This document shows positions 1 through 12,625 of a DNA stretch of 64,000 nt, in pieces; the stretch's first letter is position 1; each line of letters starts with the position of its first letter. Under the pieces are notes generated by a model, which was not told where the DNA came from, did not search any database, and worked only from the letters and a program-made list of their open reading frames with translations. The position numbers and the translations under genes were made by a program. The DNA is from Eurosta solidaginis (lineage: Eukaryota > Arthropoda > Insecta > Diptera > Tephritidae): positions 378,773,601-378,837,600 of the forward strand of contig NC_090319.1 of NCBI RefSeq assembly GCF_040869045.1, written 5' to 3'.

Positions 1-1272
1 TTATTCCTGGCAAGATTCCAAAGGCTTTTGATTTCGCCCTCCAGAAATTTTTCATTTTCTTCTACTTAATATGGTAGGTGTCACACCCATTTTACAAAGT
101 TTTTTCTGAAGTTATATTTTGCGTCAATAAAACAGTCCAATTACCATGTTTCATCCCTTTTTTAATATTTGGTATAGAATTATGGAATTTTTTCATTTTT
201 CGTAATTTTTGATTTCAAAAAAGTGGGCGTGGTCCTAGTCGGATTTCGCCCATTTTTTATACCAAGATAAAGTGACTTCAGATAAGTACGCGAACTAAGT
301 TTAGTTAAGATATATGGTTTTTTGCGCAAGTTATCGTGTTAACGGCCGAGCGGAAGGACAGACGGTCGACTGTGTATAAAAACTGGGCGTGGCTTCAAAC
401 CTATTTCACCCATTTTCACAGAAAACAGTTATCGTCATAGAAGCTATGCACCTACCAAATTTCACAAGGATTGGTAAATTTTTGTTCGACTTATGGCATT
501 AAAAGTATCCTAGACGAATTAAATGAAAAAGGGCGGAGCCACGCCCATTTTGAAATTTTCTTTTATTTTTGTATTTTGGTGCACCATATCATATTTGGAG
601 TTGAATATTGACATAATTTACTTATATACTATAAAGATATTAAATTTTTTGTTAAAATTTGACTTAAAAAAGTTTTTTTAAAAGTGGACGTGCTCGTCAT
701 CCGATTTCGCTAATTTTTATTTAGCACACATATAGTAATAGGAGTAACGTGCATACCAAATTTCATCATGATATCTTCAACGACTGCGAAATTACAGCTT
801 GTAAAACTGTTAAATTACCCTCTTTTAATAGTGGGCGGTGCCACGCCCATTGTTCAAAATTTAATAATTTTCTATTTTGCGTCATAAGGTCAATGCACCT
901 ACCAAGTTTCATCGCTATATCCGTTTTTGATAATGAACTACCGCACTTTTTCGGTTTTTCGAAATTTTCGATATCGAAAAAGTGGGCGTGGTTATAGTCC
1001 GATTTCGTTCATTTTAAATAGCGATCTGAGGTGAGCGCCCAGGAACCTACATACCAAATTTCATCAAGATACCTCAAAATTTACTCAAATTATCGTGTTT
1101 ACGGACGGGCGGACGGACGGACGGACATGGCTAAATGAATTTCTTTTTTCGCCAAGATCATTTTGATATATAGAAGTCTATATCTATCTCGATTAGTTTA
1201 TGCCGTTACGGATTACCGTTATGCGAACAACGTTTATATAATCTGTGAGTTCTGCTCAGCTGAGTATAAAAA
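1..1272 (+). repeat. GTTCGG element, right-hand body (copy 1, cut by window edge)
   Basis: AT-rich dispersed repeat that matches 35660-36973, 47132-48430 and the reverse of 53813-55104. The left part (hairpin and minisatellite) lies outside the window or is missing. Internal boxes GGGCGTGG or CCACGCCC recur near 223, 383, 531, 684, 831 and 982. A second motif of the type ACCAAATTTCATCAAGATA recurs near 143, 293, 454, 755, 901 and 1053. Both show a period of about 150 bp, so the body is an old tandem array. It ends with a short GGAC tract (about 1105-1122) and the subterminal sequence CTCAGCTGAGTATAAAAA. Open frames inside it are by-products of the repeat. Confidence 0.85.
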
Positions 1273-1309
1273 GGTTCTGTTTGTAAAAATAATTTTGATA
1301 TGCCAATAT

Positions 1310-1640
1310 TTTTACTCATGGCATGGGAGATTCTAGAATGTAAGCATAAGATAGGCGTAAGAGTAAGCGTATTTTTTGGAGGTGGTATGTCGACTGCAAA
1401 GGTTATAAATGGGCTACCGATTTTTTTGTGATAAGTTATTCTTTTGTTATCGCTCCAATATTGAAAAGTCATCATATATTCATCAACAAGTTAACATAAA
1501 AAATTATGGTTTCTTATCGAAAAGTTATCGATTTGTTGTTAAATGGTTTTGATTTTTTATTTAAATATTAGCCGTGTTTTTTTTTCACACGCGTATACGC
1601 TTACGTTTGCGCGTAAAAAAACGCCTATCCTCGCTTAGAT
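1310..1640. repeat. TAAGCG / TTATCGA-rich dispersed repeat
   Basis: Short direct repeats of the type GTAAGCGTA (1335-1375) are followed by TTATCGAAAAGTTATCGAT (about 1516-1540) and a CGCGTATACGCTTACG segment near 1590. The same combination of motifs recurs at 18230-19190 and 38760-39310. No coding capacity is visible. Confidence 0.45.
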
Positions 1641-4600
1641 AATGCTTAGGAGACCAATCAAGCGGCAGTGGTTAAACAACTAGCTACAGCAACAGGGTGT
1701 ACCGAAAAGAGGAGACAAAACCCTCCGATGGCCATAGGGTATAACATATAGCTGAATCAGTTGCGATGAATTGTGGACACACATAGAATACATAGAGTTA
1801 GTGTAGAGGGTGAAACAAAGACACATATTTCAGTTACATATGAGTATAATGCGTATTGAAATTTAGTAGTACACATTTTATGAGCAGCAATTTCAGAGGT
1901 GTATTTAAAGTTTGTCGCTTAGGAGTCCATATAAAGTTTAAGCGTAAACGTATGTATATAGAAGTAAAAAAAAAAAACACAGCTATTATCAATGTTTGCG
2001 GTAGTTTATCCATATGTTATCATGTTATCGAGAAGTGATAAAAAGTGGTCGGAAACTTGACAAAAATTGACATCGAATAGTTATTCATACCTTATCGGAA
2101 CATTAACAATTTTTTAAAGACGGGCAATCAATTTGTATTTCTCGTTTTTTATGGAAGTCATAGTGATAAAGTTGCAAAAAAAAAAATCGATAACATATCT
2201 GTAACCCACCATTTAACAAGATATGTATGCACTGATCTAGATCATTAACACGCATAAATATGTATGTACATATGTCCAGCTGGTATGAAATGAAAATAGA
2301 TAAAAACATACATCTATACATACCTCTAAATGCACTACCAAAGTTAAGTTACGATAGCAAATGCTGGATTTTTCCACCATTCGATCTAATTCAAAATAGT
2401 TGTAAGTGACGCATCCATATGCTGTAGTGGAAGTCGCCCTCAAAGCAAATATGCTCGTATAATTGAAAGCGAACAAACAAACGAGCTACATATTCAACCT
2501 GTTAATTCTGTGTAACAACCTGTTTTGTGTCACATCTTAAAATGTCGACATAATAATTTTTTCATAACGCGCCTGAAGAAGTATAATTTAAAAACGCAAA
2601 AAAAGGCCGACAATTTTTGCACTGAATTTCTCGGACGAAGAGGGCAGCCAATTTCAAAATATTTTTTTGATATATTGGTTTTTATTTAGCTCTCTCTTCT
2701 TTCTTCTAAAACTTTTCACACTCCTTCAGCCTCTTAACTTTTTTATGGTTCTCGGATTCAACTTTGGTACCACTGCCACTATGCGTACTTCTGTTTCGAG
2801 TCATAGATATTTTTATACGAATAAGTTGTTCTCTCGCTAAGTCTGGGAAAAAAGTGCCTTAAGTGGTAATTTGCGAATAAACTCTACTTTTTGTATAGAA
2901 TGTGCAGCAAAGAAAGTCGCACATTTTTTTTAAATTATGACGGTCGTGCTCAAATTTTCGGACAAAAGCTTACATATCATAAGACCAAGGTAATAGGCTT
3001 ACCAATTTCAACGATATCCAACTCGGATAGTGAGCTCTGGGATTTATTGAGAGCAATAAAGTGAAACGAGAATACAAAGTAAATATTGATTTCCTGCCCC
3101 ACACCTACAACGTAATAGAAAGTTGCTCCATAGTTGCACAAAGAGTGGCAACAGGATCTGACATCTTGGGATATTGCCAAGAAGCGCAGGCATTTCTTTC
3201 CGTCGGCCTACGTTTGCTTAAGGATTTGGTATATCATAAAATTGTCTATAAAACAAGATATAAATGTGTTTTTAGCGTTAGTGTTTTTTGTTGTTATTTA
3301 GTTGTTTGCTGTTTCTACTCATTGTTGAGGCAATGCTAAGAGAAAATTTCTCACTTGGAAATTGTTGTGCTTATCTTCATATATTTTCACTTAAACTTTT
3401 ATAACAACTAACGCAAAGTTGCTTCATGTGTCAGAACACATAAACGAAGCTTTGTTTGTTTATGTATGTGTGTGTGTATTTATGTATAGCATCACAAAAT
3501 TTGGTAGGTAAACGAACTCTTAATGGGCGTGTGTACTGAAAGTGAAATGGTTATGTAATCGATTTAGTACTACGACGGTTTTTATGGTTAATAGCAGTGG
3601 TGGTGGTACTAAAGTAGTGAAAAAGGAAAAAGAAGTAGTACAAAAGTTTAAGGGAGTTCAGAAAAATGCAAGCTAAACAAATAGAGTTAACTGAGCATAC
3701 CAATGAAATGAGCTCAAGTGTCATAAAGTGCGGTGAATTGGAAGATATTAAATCGGAAGTGAATATTTAGAAGGTAATTTATTTGGAAACTGACACCCGT
3801 TGAACATAAAAACAAAAATTATAATTTATGTAAATTTATGCAAAAAGCTAATATATTAGTGAAAAGAGTATGTATTTAGGGTCAATTGAAATTAAATCAG
3901 AAAAATGTCTGCATCGAATCGCTTTCGAATTCGAGCAAGCGCAGAACTATTGCATTGAGAGACGGTACTAGTTCTAGTTCTATCCTCTCGCAGTGCTTGC
4001 AACTGGATATTTTAAAATTATGGTATCATACGAAATGGAAATTGTACGCCTTTGTAGACATTTTAAGCGCATCTTTATCTGATTGAATCGTAGGTGGTTC
4101 TGAAGTAGTTGCTGTTGGTAAAAGTGTAGCTGTGAATTGCCTCTCCTCCATCGGATACGCACCAGTATGTAGGTGGTCATCAAACCTAAGTGCGAAACAA
4201 GCGCTTTTCGTGACTGACTCCTCTATTCGCTGCAGGGAGTATACTAAAGTTTTCAACGCGCCCAAATATCAGTTTTAACATGCTCTAATGGCATGGAGTA
4301 AATATTTTTCGTAGCGCGTGAACGAGTCCATAAAAACGAGTCTCCATTTCGATTCATAAAGCGAATAATTTTCTCGATGAACAAGTACTAGTTAAAGGCC
4401 TACAAACGTATGAGGAATCTACATCGAAAAAGGTAAACAATTTTTAGGGTTTTTGCAAATACATGTCTGTCACATGGTTCACGAAACCAATATACATATA
4501 TCAGAATCACAACCGGCCTCATCACTTCATCTCTGTATATAGAATTCTGTTGGTTATAAGCTATTGGAGGCTGCCCAAAAATGTGTAACGTCTAACTTTT

Positions 4601-4899
4601 TTAAAGCATCCGCGTCCTTTCATATGGGGATCCACTGTCAAGCAGGTGAAAAAAGTTTAAAAACCTATTTCCGAAAAGTTGCAGATGATTATTAATGCAC
4701 ATTTTGAACCTACTTTGCGAAGTAAAGACTAACAATTTATTTACTAAAGCGGTCATTTTTGTGCATAAAACAGAGACATAGCATAAAAAATTGTACATAT
4801 TTCTCTGGCTCTGCAGTGAGCTACGTTATACTTAGAACAAGGCAAATTGCAGAAGAAGAACAACAGCTAGAAATAGCATAGTAGCGGAGTGATAGAAAA
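1641..4899. other. No gene recognised; AT-rich, probably single-copy or old repeat
   Basis: Only short unrelated open frames are present. A 34-codon frame at about 3666-3770 ends just before a GT-rich site (AAGGTAATT) and could in principle be a short exon, but nothing supports this. A TG-rich microsatellite lies near 3460-3485. I see no conserved domain or repeat boundary. Confidence 0.4.
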
Positions 4900-5345
4900 A
4901 AGGTTACTTCAATGTCCATAGTTGGGCATTCGTGGTCATATTGGAGTCACTTTAGGATCAATTGTAGGTCATTAAGTTATACTTTGACCATTACTTCGGG
5001 GCTTTACCGCAACCTGTCGCAATTTCTAAGGCCCTATTCTGGCTTGGAACGGGATCAGTTCGTTCGTTCGCCCTATATTGTTTGGCGCTACACTGATGTG
5101 GCCATACGGCCCGCAATATAGCTGCCCTGAGGTCTGAAGCCTTGTTGCAGTTGCTAACGTTTTATTTTTGGCCATTAGATCTGCAAACGGGATATGTAGA
5201 ATAGCATGCAGTGCTTATCATTGATAATCTACATACCCCCTCCAGTTATTTGTATACGTACTTTTTTGTGTGGCTGTCTACCAAACTAGGACCCCATAGT
5301 AAAGTATGGGCTTGACGATAGCGGTACTGCTATAAATTTTATATT
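4900..5345 (-). pseudogene. LINE reverse transcriptase C-terminal relic (R1/Jockey-like)
   Basis: Read on the minus strand from about 5340 down, the translation shows the thumb/C-terminal signature seen in many insect LINEs: a stretch like AIVKPILYYGVLVWW followed by a lysine-rich segment, then after a gap GHISVAPNNIG and a patch resembling the ...IPF... region upstream of RNase H. Stops and frameshifts interrupt it, so it is not functional. In R1/Jockey-type polyproteins this segment lies between the polymerase and RNase H domains. The RNase H relics elsewhere in the window (22320-22511, 25107-25740, 31020-31860) could come from the same family, but I cannot show that they do. Confidence 0.5.
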
Positions 5346-6779
5346 CCAGTTTTTCGTACTTTTTTTGAACAAAAACGAAATCTATACCATAAATTTAACG
5401 CAACTTAAAGCAGATGCGAAATATATTTCAATGACATACTGAAGTTCGTAACATAGTAAAGATGTCAAGCTAGTTGGAAGTGTCAAAGCTCTAAATATAT
5501 TGCCCCATCAATCAATATTGGGCTGTTTTTTTAAAATGGCTATATTTTTGCTTATCGCTGTTATAAAACGTTTTTGCTGGACTTCTTATATTCGGAAAAA
5601 AATACGTTTAACTTTCCAAAACAAACGCATGCATTATATATTTGAATGCATAAATTGCAAAAGTTTTAAAGCAATGAACATTTTTGAAAACTTAAATACT
5701 CGTCACATATGTAAATACATGCATTGAAACATACATACATAAGTACACAGACACACATATACAAATGGCCAAGCAACATTTACGCTAAAATTTATACTTC
5801 TTTTATTCCTAGATTTTTTTGTCATTTTGGTAGCTTCTTTCCTTTCCTTTCTTCATCTATTATTTTTTCTTTAACCATAAACTACTGTTGGTATAAAATT
5901 TGTGTGTGCACCAACACCACCACCACCACCACGTAGCTGATCTGACTTTCACATTAAGTTAGTCAATATTACTGGCATTGCGCAAGCCAGTCGATGACAG
6001 CGACATTGTGGCTTTTCTATGTAAACGGATGTTGCACTGAATTGCAATAATGTCAGATTGCAGCAAAGTTGCAGTAACTTTTGTGAAAGTTAACTAAAAA
6101 TCACAGAAAATGTGATCAAAGAGTTGATGCCCTAAAATCGATGTCACGCGTACGCATTTTAGGTTACGTATACGCCATGGATAATGCGAATCAACGCATA
6201 CAGCAAGGAGAACAACTACACACACATGCATACATATGTACATACATAAATTTTAAATTGGCATGCTTGAAGTTTGGCTTTTTTGCATGTAGTTTTTTCT
6301 TTTAAGTAAACATTGGGTCTGATGATATCTAAAGTAATAAAATATAGTTTTAGATTTTATTATTTTTGTTGTTTACTCAAGTTTTGAGATAGATTGTTGC
6401 ACTGAATTCGCTATATACATAGAGTGTAGATGTGGAAACTGTTGAATAGTACTTTCATAAGCATTTACATATATACGAGTTGGTATGTTCATATACCAGT
6501 ATTAAAGTTATTGGTAAAAGCTTAGCAAACGATAAGTGTTGGCCAGATACATTTTTTCCGCAATAACTTAGCTTGGCTGTTTGTTCTAATTTTTAAATAC
6601 CTCATTTATAATCAGTTTCATGTACTTAATTATATTATCAGTTAAACTACATTACTTATCTAATTTTAGCTTATTTACGCCGACATTTTTTTTCTTTTTT
6701 TCCTTCAAACGTTTGTCATTGTCGTCACCAATAGAGATTGTATTTATCCGAGGCTTGTTGGTATATTTCATTGGAGTAT
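5346..6779. other. No gene recognised; AT-rich with short microsatellites
   Basis: Contains CATACATA-type microsatellite sequence around 5725-5765 and 6225-6250 and a short CAC trinucleotide run near 5912-5930. Nothing else is supported. Confidence 0.4.
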
Positions 6780-7300
6780 GGTTTTACGTGGCGGGTCCCA
6801 AGCCCAGCGCAGAACCCGTTCAGCGGGGGTGAAAATATTACTTGCACGTTTATATAGCGAGCCGCTTGTTCCAAGACAGACGCCCGCTTGCAGCCGCACC
6901 TAGAGGTGTACAGACGCTGCCGATGACATCTCCCCGGCTAGCCCTTAAACCGATTATGTCAGAGTGGCCTAGCCAGGTTGTCGCCTTCTCACATAAGCTC
7001 ACCGCTAAACGAATGTTTAGCGGCTACCCAGAGGATACTTGGCCGCAAGCGACCGGCAGTAGTGAGCTGCTTGAACCGCATGCAAAAGAATCGCACTCGC
7101 CATTCCCAGGTGAATGGCGATCAGAAGCTTTCCCCACTTTCGTGGACCTCTACACAAGGCTCCACCCTCAACGATTTAAACTTCCTTTGGTGTGACCAAT
7201 TGGCGCCGGTTGGCGGAGCGAAGGAGCGACTGGCGCGCCTTGTTGGACGGCCGTAACCGTTTAGACGGTTAAGCGCCAATTAAGTAAGTTAAGTAAGTAA
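6780..7300 (+). pseudogene. RTE-type LINE 3' end joined to GC-rich unknown segment
   Basis: From about 7180 to 7262 the sequence encodes the C-terminal tail NWRRLAERRSDWRALLDGR, ending at a TAA. The last element at 41487-42690 has the same tail (NWRRLAERKSDWRALFNRL). Both are followed by a GCGCCAATTAAGTAAG-type tail, which marks the 3' end of one LINE family. In RTE-clade elements this W-rich motif closes the reverse transcriptase polyprotein. The preceding GC-rich stretch (6780-7160) is unlike its surroundings and may be the 5' untranslated part of the same element or a different repeat. Internal coding sequence is missing, so this is a deletion derivative or chimera. Confidence 0.6.
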
Positions 7301-7777
7301 ATAATATTTATTTTTTAAAACCTGATAAAATAACGTGGAAATCTATTTTCACTTCCCCGGTAATAACTCACTTTCGTCCTTGTCTGCCAATTTAAGTACG
7401 AAATTTGGAAATCTTCGAATAGATAGTTGAGTAATTTCGTATAAGGTTAGAGTTTTGAGCATGGAACATGAAATGAAAAAATGCGTGAGTACCAAGTACT
7501 CGTGAAGTTCGAAGTGTAAAATACTTTTTCAATTTAATAGCAGCATTGAAAATTATGTCATATTTTGACGTACCTTCGAAACCGTTTTAGCATAACCATC
7601 GAATGACGCTTAACCGACATGACTTAACTAGAACCAATTGCTAAATCCAAGGTAGATCAAGTCTTCTTGCTATGCTTCCAAATAGATGGGAATACTTTCC
7701 GGAGCACCTCAATGCATTCCCCTAAAAAACTTAGTATTCTGCCTGGTGGAAAGAACCATAAACCGCCGGCCATGCTA
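7301..7777. other. No gene recognised
   Basis: AT-rich sequence with no supported feature. The part near 7690-7777 may be further LINE sequence on the minus strand downstream of the relic at 7778-8023. Confidence 0.3.
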
Positions 7778-8023
7778 CTATCTCTCTACACGGTCCATGA
7801 TTCCGAGACATACATCGACACAGATATGTTGATAGATTTCTAGAGCGTGTTTGACAATTCTTATCCTCCGTTTGATTCCTAAGCTAACTTTGCTTTCGCT
7901 GCTGACGCTGGTTCCCAGATATATAAAGTGTCTCACAGTCTTGAATTTATATCCGTGAACGCAGATGTGGTAAAGGCACGCATAAGCTGATTCTTTCTTG
8001 AATGACGAATCCAGAGAGGCCAA
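7778..8023 (-). pseudogene. RTE-type LINE reverse transcriptase fragment
   Basis: The 81-codon open frame encodes HGYKFKTVRHFIYLGTSVSS followed by a LGIKRRI segment. This is the conserved post-palm region of RTE-like polymerases (pattern Y-F-x-V-x-x-F-x-Y-L-G, then S-x-E-I-x-R-R-I). The same motif occurs on the plus strand at 10930-11010. Only this short piece is open and no catalytic YADD is present, so it is a fragment. Confidence 0.6.
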
Positions 8024-8279
8024 AACTTACTGAAGAAATCTTGCAGCACAAAATTCGAATACCTTACAAAAAATGTGTGTGATCTTTTATACCCGAGATC
8101 GGGTTTCGTACTATAAAAATATTCGAAAAATAAAAAAATGTGATATTTAAGTACCGAATTCACTTAGAATCGCACTGCGATTGAATGATCAAGTGAATGA
8201 ATGAAGTGTTGGGCCTATTGAACCAGGAAGCTTTAAAAAATTAAGGAAATATTTTTTTACAAGATTTATTAATCAATTA

Positions 8280-8530
8280 GAATAATTTTTTTTTTAAATC
8301 GAATCGAAAAAAATCGATCCTCCTAAAAATCAAATCAAATTCAGTTCTACGCCGATAACAAATCGGTAATACTCCGATAATAAGTCGATATATTTTTGAC
8401 AAAAGTTTGTATATTTGCAATAAATAATCGATAAATTTTCGGTAGTAAATTATTAGTTTATCGATAACATATATCCCCGACAACAAAATAGTAACCCTCT
8501 GATAACAAATCGATAGTTTTCGATAAAAAA
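8280..8530. repeat. TATCGA-rich repeat cluster
   Basis: CCGATAACAAATCGG, GTCGATATAT, AATCGATAAAT and ATCGATAACATA occur within about 200 bp, spaced roughly 15-40 bp apart. Similar clusters lie at 18890-19190, 19920-20010, 31855-32035, 38760-39250, 48610-48830 and 51570-52105. Confidence 0.6.
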
Positions 8531-8900
8531 TTAATAAGTGGTTAATAGGTTATAGTGGCTGCCCACAGCAAGGCCCTCGGGCAGACTTAAGCCAGCTGGG
8601 CCATTGTGATACCACTGAATTAGCCCTCCCACCCTTCTACATATATGTAAAAGGTTGAACCAACTTGTACGTAAAATGGCGCGCAGGACGCACTCAAGTT
8701 CAGCTGAGCCACGCTTCGCTAAATAGCCGTAGTAATACTTATTCAGATATTCCATCCATAAAGGTAGGCATCTCTTTCCTAGAGCATTGACAAAAGTCAT
8801 TCGTTGGGACTCCCGTGCATTTGTCTTGTACTCCCATGTGACAGTAGCACGTTAAAATCCCATTTGATGGCTGATTGAGATTGATAAGGAACCACGGTCG
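8531..8900. repeat. GC-rich unidentified repeat-like segment
   Basis: GC content is clearly higher than in the neighbours and the composition resembles LINE untranslated sequence. It directly follows the TATCGA cluster, as GC-rich cores do at 18470 and 52130, but I could not align it to either. No open frame of note is supported. Confidence 0.25.
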
Positions 8901-10795
8901 ATTGTCATTTATGCGAGGTTGAGTTTGTTAAGAAACCTTATTGGTTAATTCCTGTGCCCATCTGACATTGGCTTTCTTGGTAAATTATATGAAATAGCAT
9001 AGTCACTACACATACACTTTCATTCTGTATTCCCGCATATAGTGTAATTCTACCAATTACATGACACCGTGCCTATGTGACAGACTTTATATCCCTCTTT
9101 GTCTTTGATAACTTGTGCAATGGCTGTTGGTAAAATTTATAAATCAAGATTTATTAAAATTAGTCTAATTCATTAATATAAAGGCTTCGAATATTTAAAG
9201 AGCAATGCACTAGCGCTGTCTGGTTATGCGGACCGCATATGTAGGTACATATTTGAAGTCGTTCAAGAACTTCATCGTCACCCAACAATATTCCTTGCAA
9301 ATCTGTAGCGCATAAAAAAAAAAAAAAAAATATGCCTTCAATGGCACATTAGTCCATTGACTAGATATCAGTGATGGTTTTGCTAGCATTGTCTGCTAGT
9401 AGAACGTTAAACTGTCTGAGCTGAACGCTTTCATTCCTTCTTATGGTCAATGCCTTCAAGAAAATACTCCTTACGAAATACAGGCAATTCAAAAAATGTA
9501 TGTCTTGGCTTCACGTTTTTATTGTTGAACTAAAAAAGTAAAAAGCAGAAAGTGTCCGATCCCTCTACGTGCGAATACTTGGTAAGTGCATGAATTCCTT
9601 GATTTATGCAGGATAACTGTTATACCAAATAATGACCTGACCATTGTACATTTTTGCGCAGTCATGTGACTTTGTTGAAATCAAAGTAGAATTTATGACC
9701 ACAGTAAAGGAGTAGAGGGGTTGCAGAAGTAGGTGTTTGCCTAATTTTTAATGGTTTGCCATAACAAACTCCTCATGCTTATAGTTACGTTTGCACAGCT
9801 TGTTTGCCTCCAATGAGCAGATCGTCGTTAAATTGATTGCAGCTTTGCTTGGTTGATGGTCGGTCTTATTGAATCGTGCTCGAGTTTGTGCGCTAGTGGA
9901 GTTTTTAAAGATGGTTTGTGCTTTTAAAGTGAAAATTATTGCAGCGACAAATTTTCCACCAAAATTCAATCGATTGATTTGAAACAAAAATGTAATTCTC
10001 TGCAGTCGTTTTGTTTTTCTAACTGCATTCTTTATAGGTATCTTTGTATAACTGTTCTATTGGTTGTAGTGGATTTTAAGTTAAACGAAAATTTTTTCAC
10101 TTTGCGTAAGGATAGGAGTCCAGGCTTTTAGTTAATCAAACAAATGTAATGCAGGCTTATAAGTGCATTTCAGAGCTGTCAAGACCCAAGTGTTAACCTC
10201 ATTTAACAGAGGCGAATCCTGTTACAAATCTGAATACATCATACACATATTTAGCAGGTAAGACTCGCGCGACCCCAAGTTCTTCAAGAAACAAAGCGGT
10301 GGGGCGGTAATACCTAGAAGATGGAAAGCTAGTACCTTAATTGTATTGGTTACCGGAACGTGCTGGATCTACATCGGACAAGGACCACCAATATCCAAAA
10401 ACTTCGGGGGTAGTCTTTATCTCTACAAAAAAACAATAGGGCCGTTTAATATTTACGTAAATTTATCCGTGTTTTCCATGTTTTTAACACGCCTTTTATA
10501 AGCTTCACGGATGTAGAAAAATATCCGTTTTTTATAACTACAAAAAAAAAAAAACAAAAAAAAAATTGAGCCATACGCACCAGTTTTTGTGTTTTCTGTT
10601 GTTACGGATATATTTGCGTGTAAGTAGTTGGTGGGTTATTAAAACTTTATTTTATGTAGAAATGATGTCGGGAATATTTTTTTCCTTTCCAATACAGCTA
10701 AAAGAGCTAAGTGTTTTCTTCAAATGGCCTTTTGAAATTGTTCTAAATTGATGTTTTTTATTTGGAAGCAGATAGGTTCACCCGCCACTCTTTGG
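8901..10795. other. No gene recognised; A-runs and low-complexity sequence
   Basis: Contains A-rich runs near 9314-9330 and 10540-10565. Around 10180-10430 there is a more GC-balanced stretch that may be an old LINE untranslated region, without a motif to prove it. Confidence 0.35.
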
Positions 10796-11200
10796 ACCTA
10801 GATATATTGGATTGGATAAATAGGCAAAAAACAGCATGACCCGGCAAATGAGGAAAAAATGAAGTAGTTGGTCTCCGCCAAGGAAGAATCAGCGTATTCG
10901 CGCCTTGACATTCATTAAACTGTTGGCGGATATAAATTCGAGGCTGTGAAGGATTTGGTATATTTAGAGAACCAGCTTTAGCGGCAAAAACAATTCCAGC
11001 TTAGATATCATGCGTAGAGTAACTCTGGGCAACAAATGCTGTTTTTGACTTAGTGCGCAATTAAAAAACAAAGTTCCCTCTTGTCCATCAAAGCTGACGC
11101 TCTGCAAGTCGCTCATTATACCTCTCCTGAGGTATGGCTCAAAATGCTGGACGGTGTCGAAGGAAGATGTGCTAGCTCTTGGAGTGTTCGTAAGAAAATT
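10796..11200 (+). pseudogene. RTE-type LINE reverse transcriptase relic
   Basis: With frameshifts, the plus strand encodes GGYKFEAVKDLVYLEN, then a piece like IMRRVTLGNKC and a piece like LCKSLIIPLL. These are the consecutive post-palm motifs of RTE-like LINEs (Y-K-F-E-V-V-K-D-F-V-Y-L-G, R-R-I-x-x-A-N-R-C, L-Y-K-T-L-I-I-P-V-L). Comparable relics are at 7778-8023 (-) and 49540-49790 (+). Several stops make it non-coding. Confidence 0.6.
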
Positions 11201-11435
11201 AATGATGATGCATCGATTGTTTACAATTGTTGTTATTTGTGAATTAGATTTTTTTATTGAGTGCGAGTACAAGGTAAAACCGGTGAGAGCCGAAATGACG
11301 TTTAGAAAAATTTTATAATTCTCACTGCTCTCACATTTATATTCCTTCATTTTGATTTTGTTTTCAACACAAAAATTTAACAAACTATAATATACATATT
11401 TGGTAATTCTATACGGCAGCATGACACTCTTTATA

Positions 11436-11871
11436 CACGTCCAAAAATATCAAGAGGGGTATCGAAAGGCGCGTTTTGGATCCAGGACCGCGAATCCGAA
11501 AGCGGAGGTAAACAATTTTGGGTCTATCAAGAAAGGTTTGCAAAAGAAATTTTGAAAATTTTCATGTGGTTACTGTAATTTTGATGGTTTTGTGGTACCC
11601 GGTACGCGGATATAGTTTTGGTTTCCAAACCGGTGTTGGACCCACCCAAGGTAATTTTTTAGAAGCGCGGCCGAAGGCGGCCAATGCAGAAAGATGTTCA
11701 GCGCAAAAATACTATGGATGCCACTCTCGGTTTCGGAGCACTCCGGGGTAATTTTTCGATGTTTCGTTAATATCTTTTGAACGATCTAAAATTTTTGTTT
11801 GCCACCTTTGAATTATTGTTGTCGAGGTCAGTACGTGTCCTTTGACACATCTCTCGGTATTTTTGGACGCG
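11436..11871. mobile_element. 436-bp MITE with inverted ends and TA duplication
   Basis: The left end CACGTCCAAAAATATC and the right end, read in reverse complement CGCGTCCAAAAATACC, form terminal inverted repeats that remain recognisable for about 35-40 bp. TA dinucleotides flank both ends (11434-11435 and 11872-11873), as expected for a target duplication of Tc1/mariner-like or related elements. No transposase is encoded. I recall very similar sequence as an abundant non-autonomous element of tephritid flies, but the superfamily is not certain. Confidence 0.65.
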
Positions 11872-12359
11872 TATTACCAGTGGCATGAATTCGTATAGAA
11901 TTACCATGTATTTTTGCGTTCTAACATTAATATTACGATATTATCCAAAACCGAATTTTTTATTGGTGGAAATAACGTTTTTTTGGTGGGAAAGAAATCT
12001 CAATGATCAACCTCATTCCAGAATTTTCAATTCAAGAATTGTATTGTTGTTTCCCCCTAAAAGAAGCATTAGGTCAAGATCCTCTTCTGAGGAAATTTCC
12101 CCAACAAATTGTATAGAAATTTATCTACGTCTGCGCGACGAGAAGAAAAACCCAACTTACCGCCAAGGTGTACGGAAGAGATACATATCTACTAATAATA
12201 ACAATTTGGTGTGTTATATATCTGCGGAGATTAAGGTCTAGCTTTCCACCCAATTCGAAAGCAACGTTTTGGTACCAAGGTAATGCCGAGGGACAATCAA
12301 TACCATTTATAAAAATTTTCTGAAATATTTTTGACGGATAGGCCAACACACTAGCTCTA
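11872..12359. other. No gene recognised
   Basis: A 118-codon open frame (11885-12241, +) has no recognisable domain and ordinary AT-rich composition. I do not consider it a gene. Confidence 0.35.
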
Positions 12360-12625
12360 CACCACGACGGCAGACTTTGACCGTTTAGGCGGTCAATTCA
12401 GCCTCCACGAACTATCATGCTCCAACTGGACGATAATGTTTAGCTAAGCTGCGAAGAGCTACAGCGTTTTTGCTGGCGTGGGCAAGTTATGGGAAGATCT
12501 CCGCTGGCTTCGGAGAAGCTGGTGGGGAAGACTTTGATCTCTCTTAGTGTCCCATGTTAGCATCATTTATTGCGGAACAGGGTTAGCTGGACCTGCACCT
12601 CCTAAATGGTTAAGCGCCAATTAAA
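12360..12625 (+). pseudogene. LINE 3'-end relic
   Basis: A GC-richer block that ends in GGTTAAGCGCCAATTAA, the same terminal sequence as the RTE-type 3' ends at 7262-7297 and 42665-42690. The upstream part has a disrupted reading frame without diagnostic motifs. Confidence 0.4.

Noticed and set aside
3666..3770. Short exon-like frame ending before a GT donor-like site
   Set aside because: An in-frame stop precedes the donor, and no second exon can be proposed.
5724..5936. His/Thr-rich short protein ending in a threonine run
   Set aside because: Produced by CACA and CAC microsatellites.
11885..12241. 118-codon plus frame as a gene
   Set aside because: AT-rich composition, no domain, next to a MITE; likely chance.
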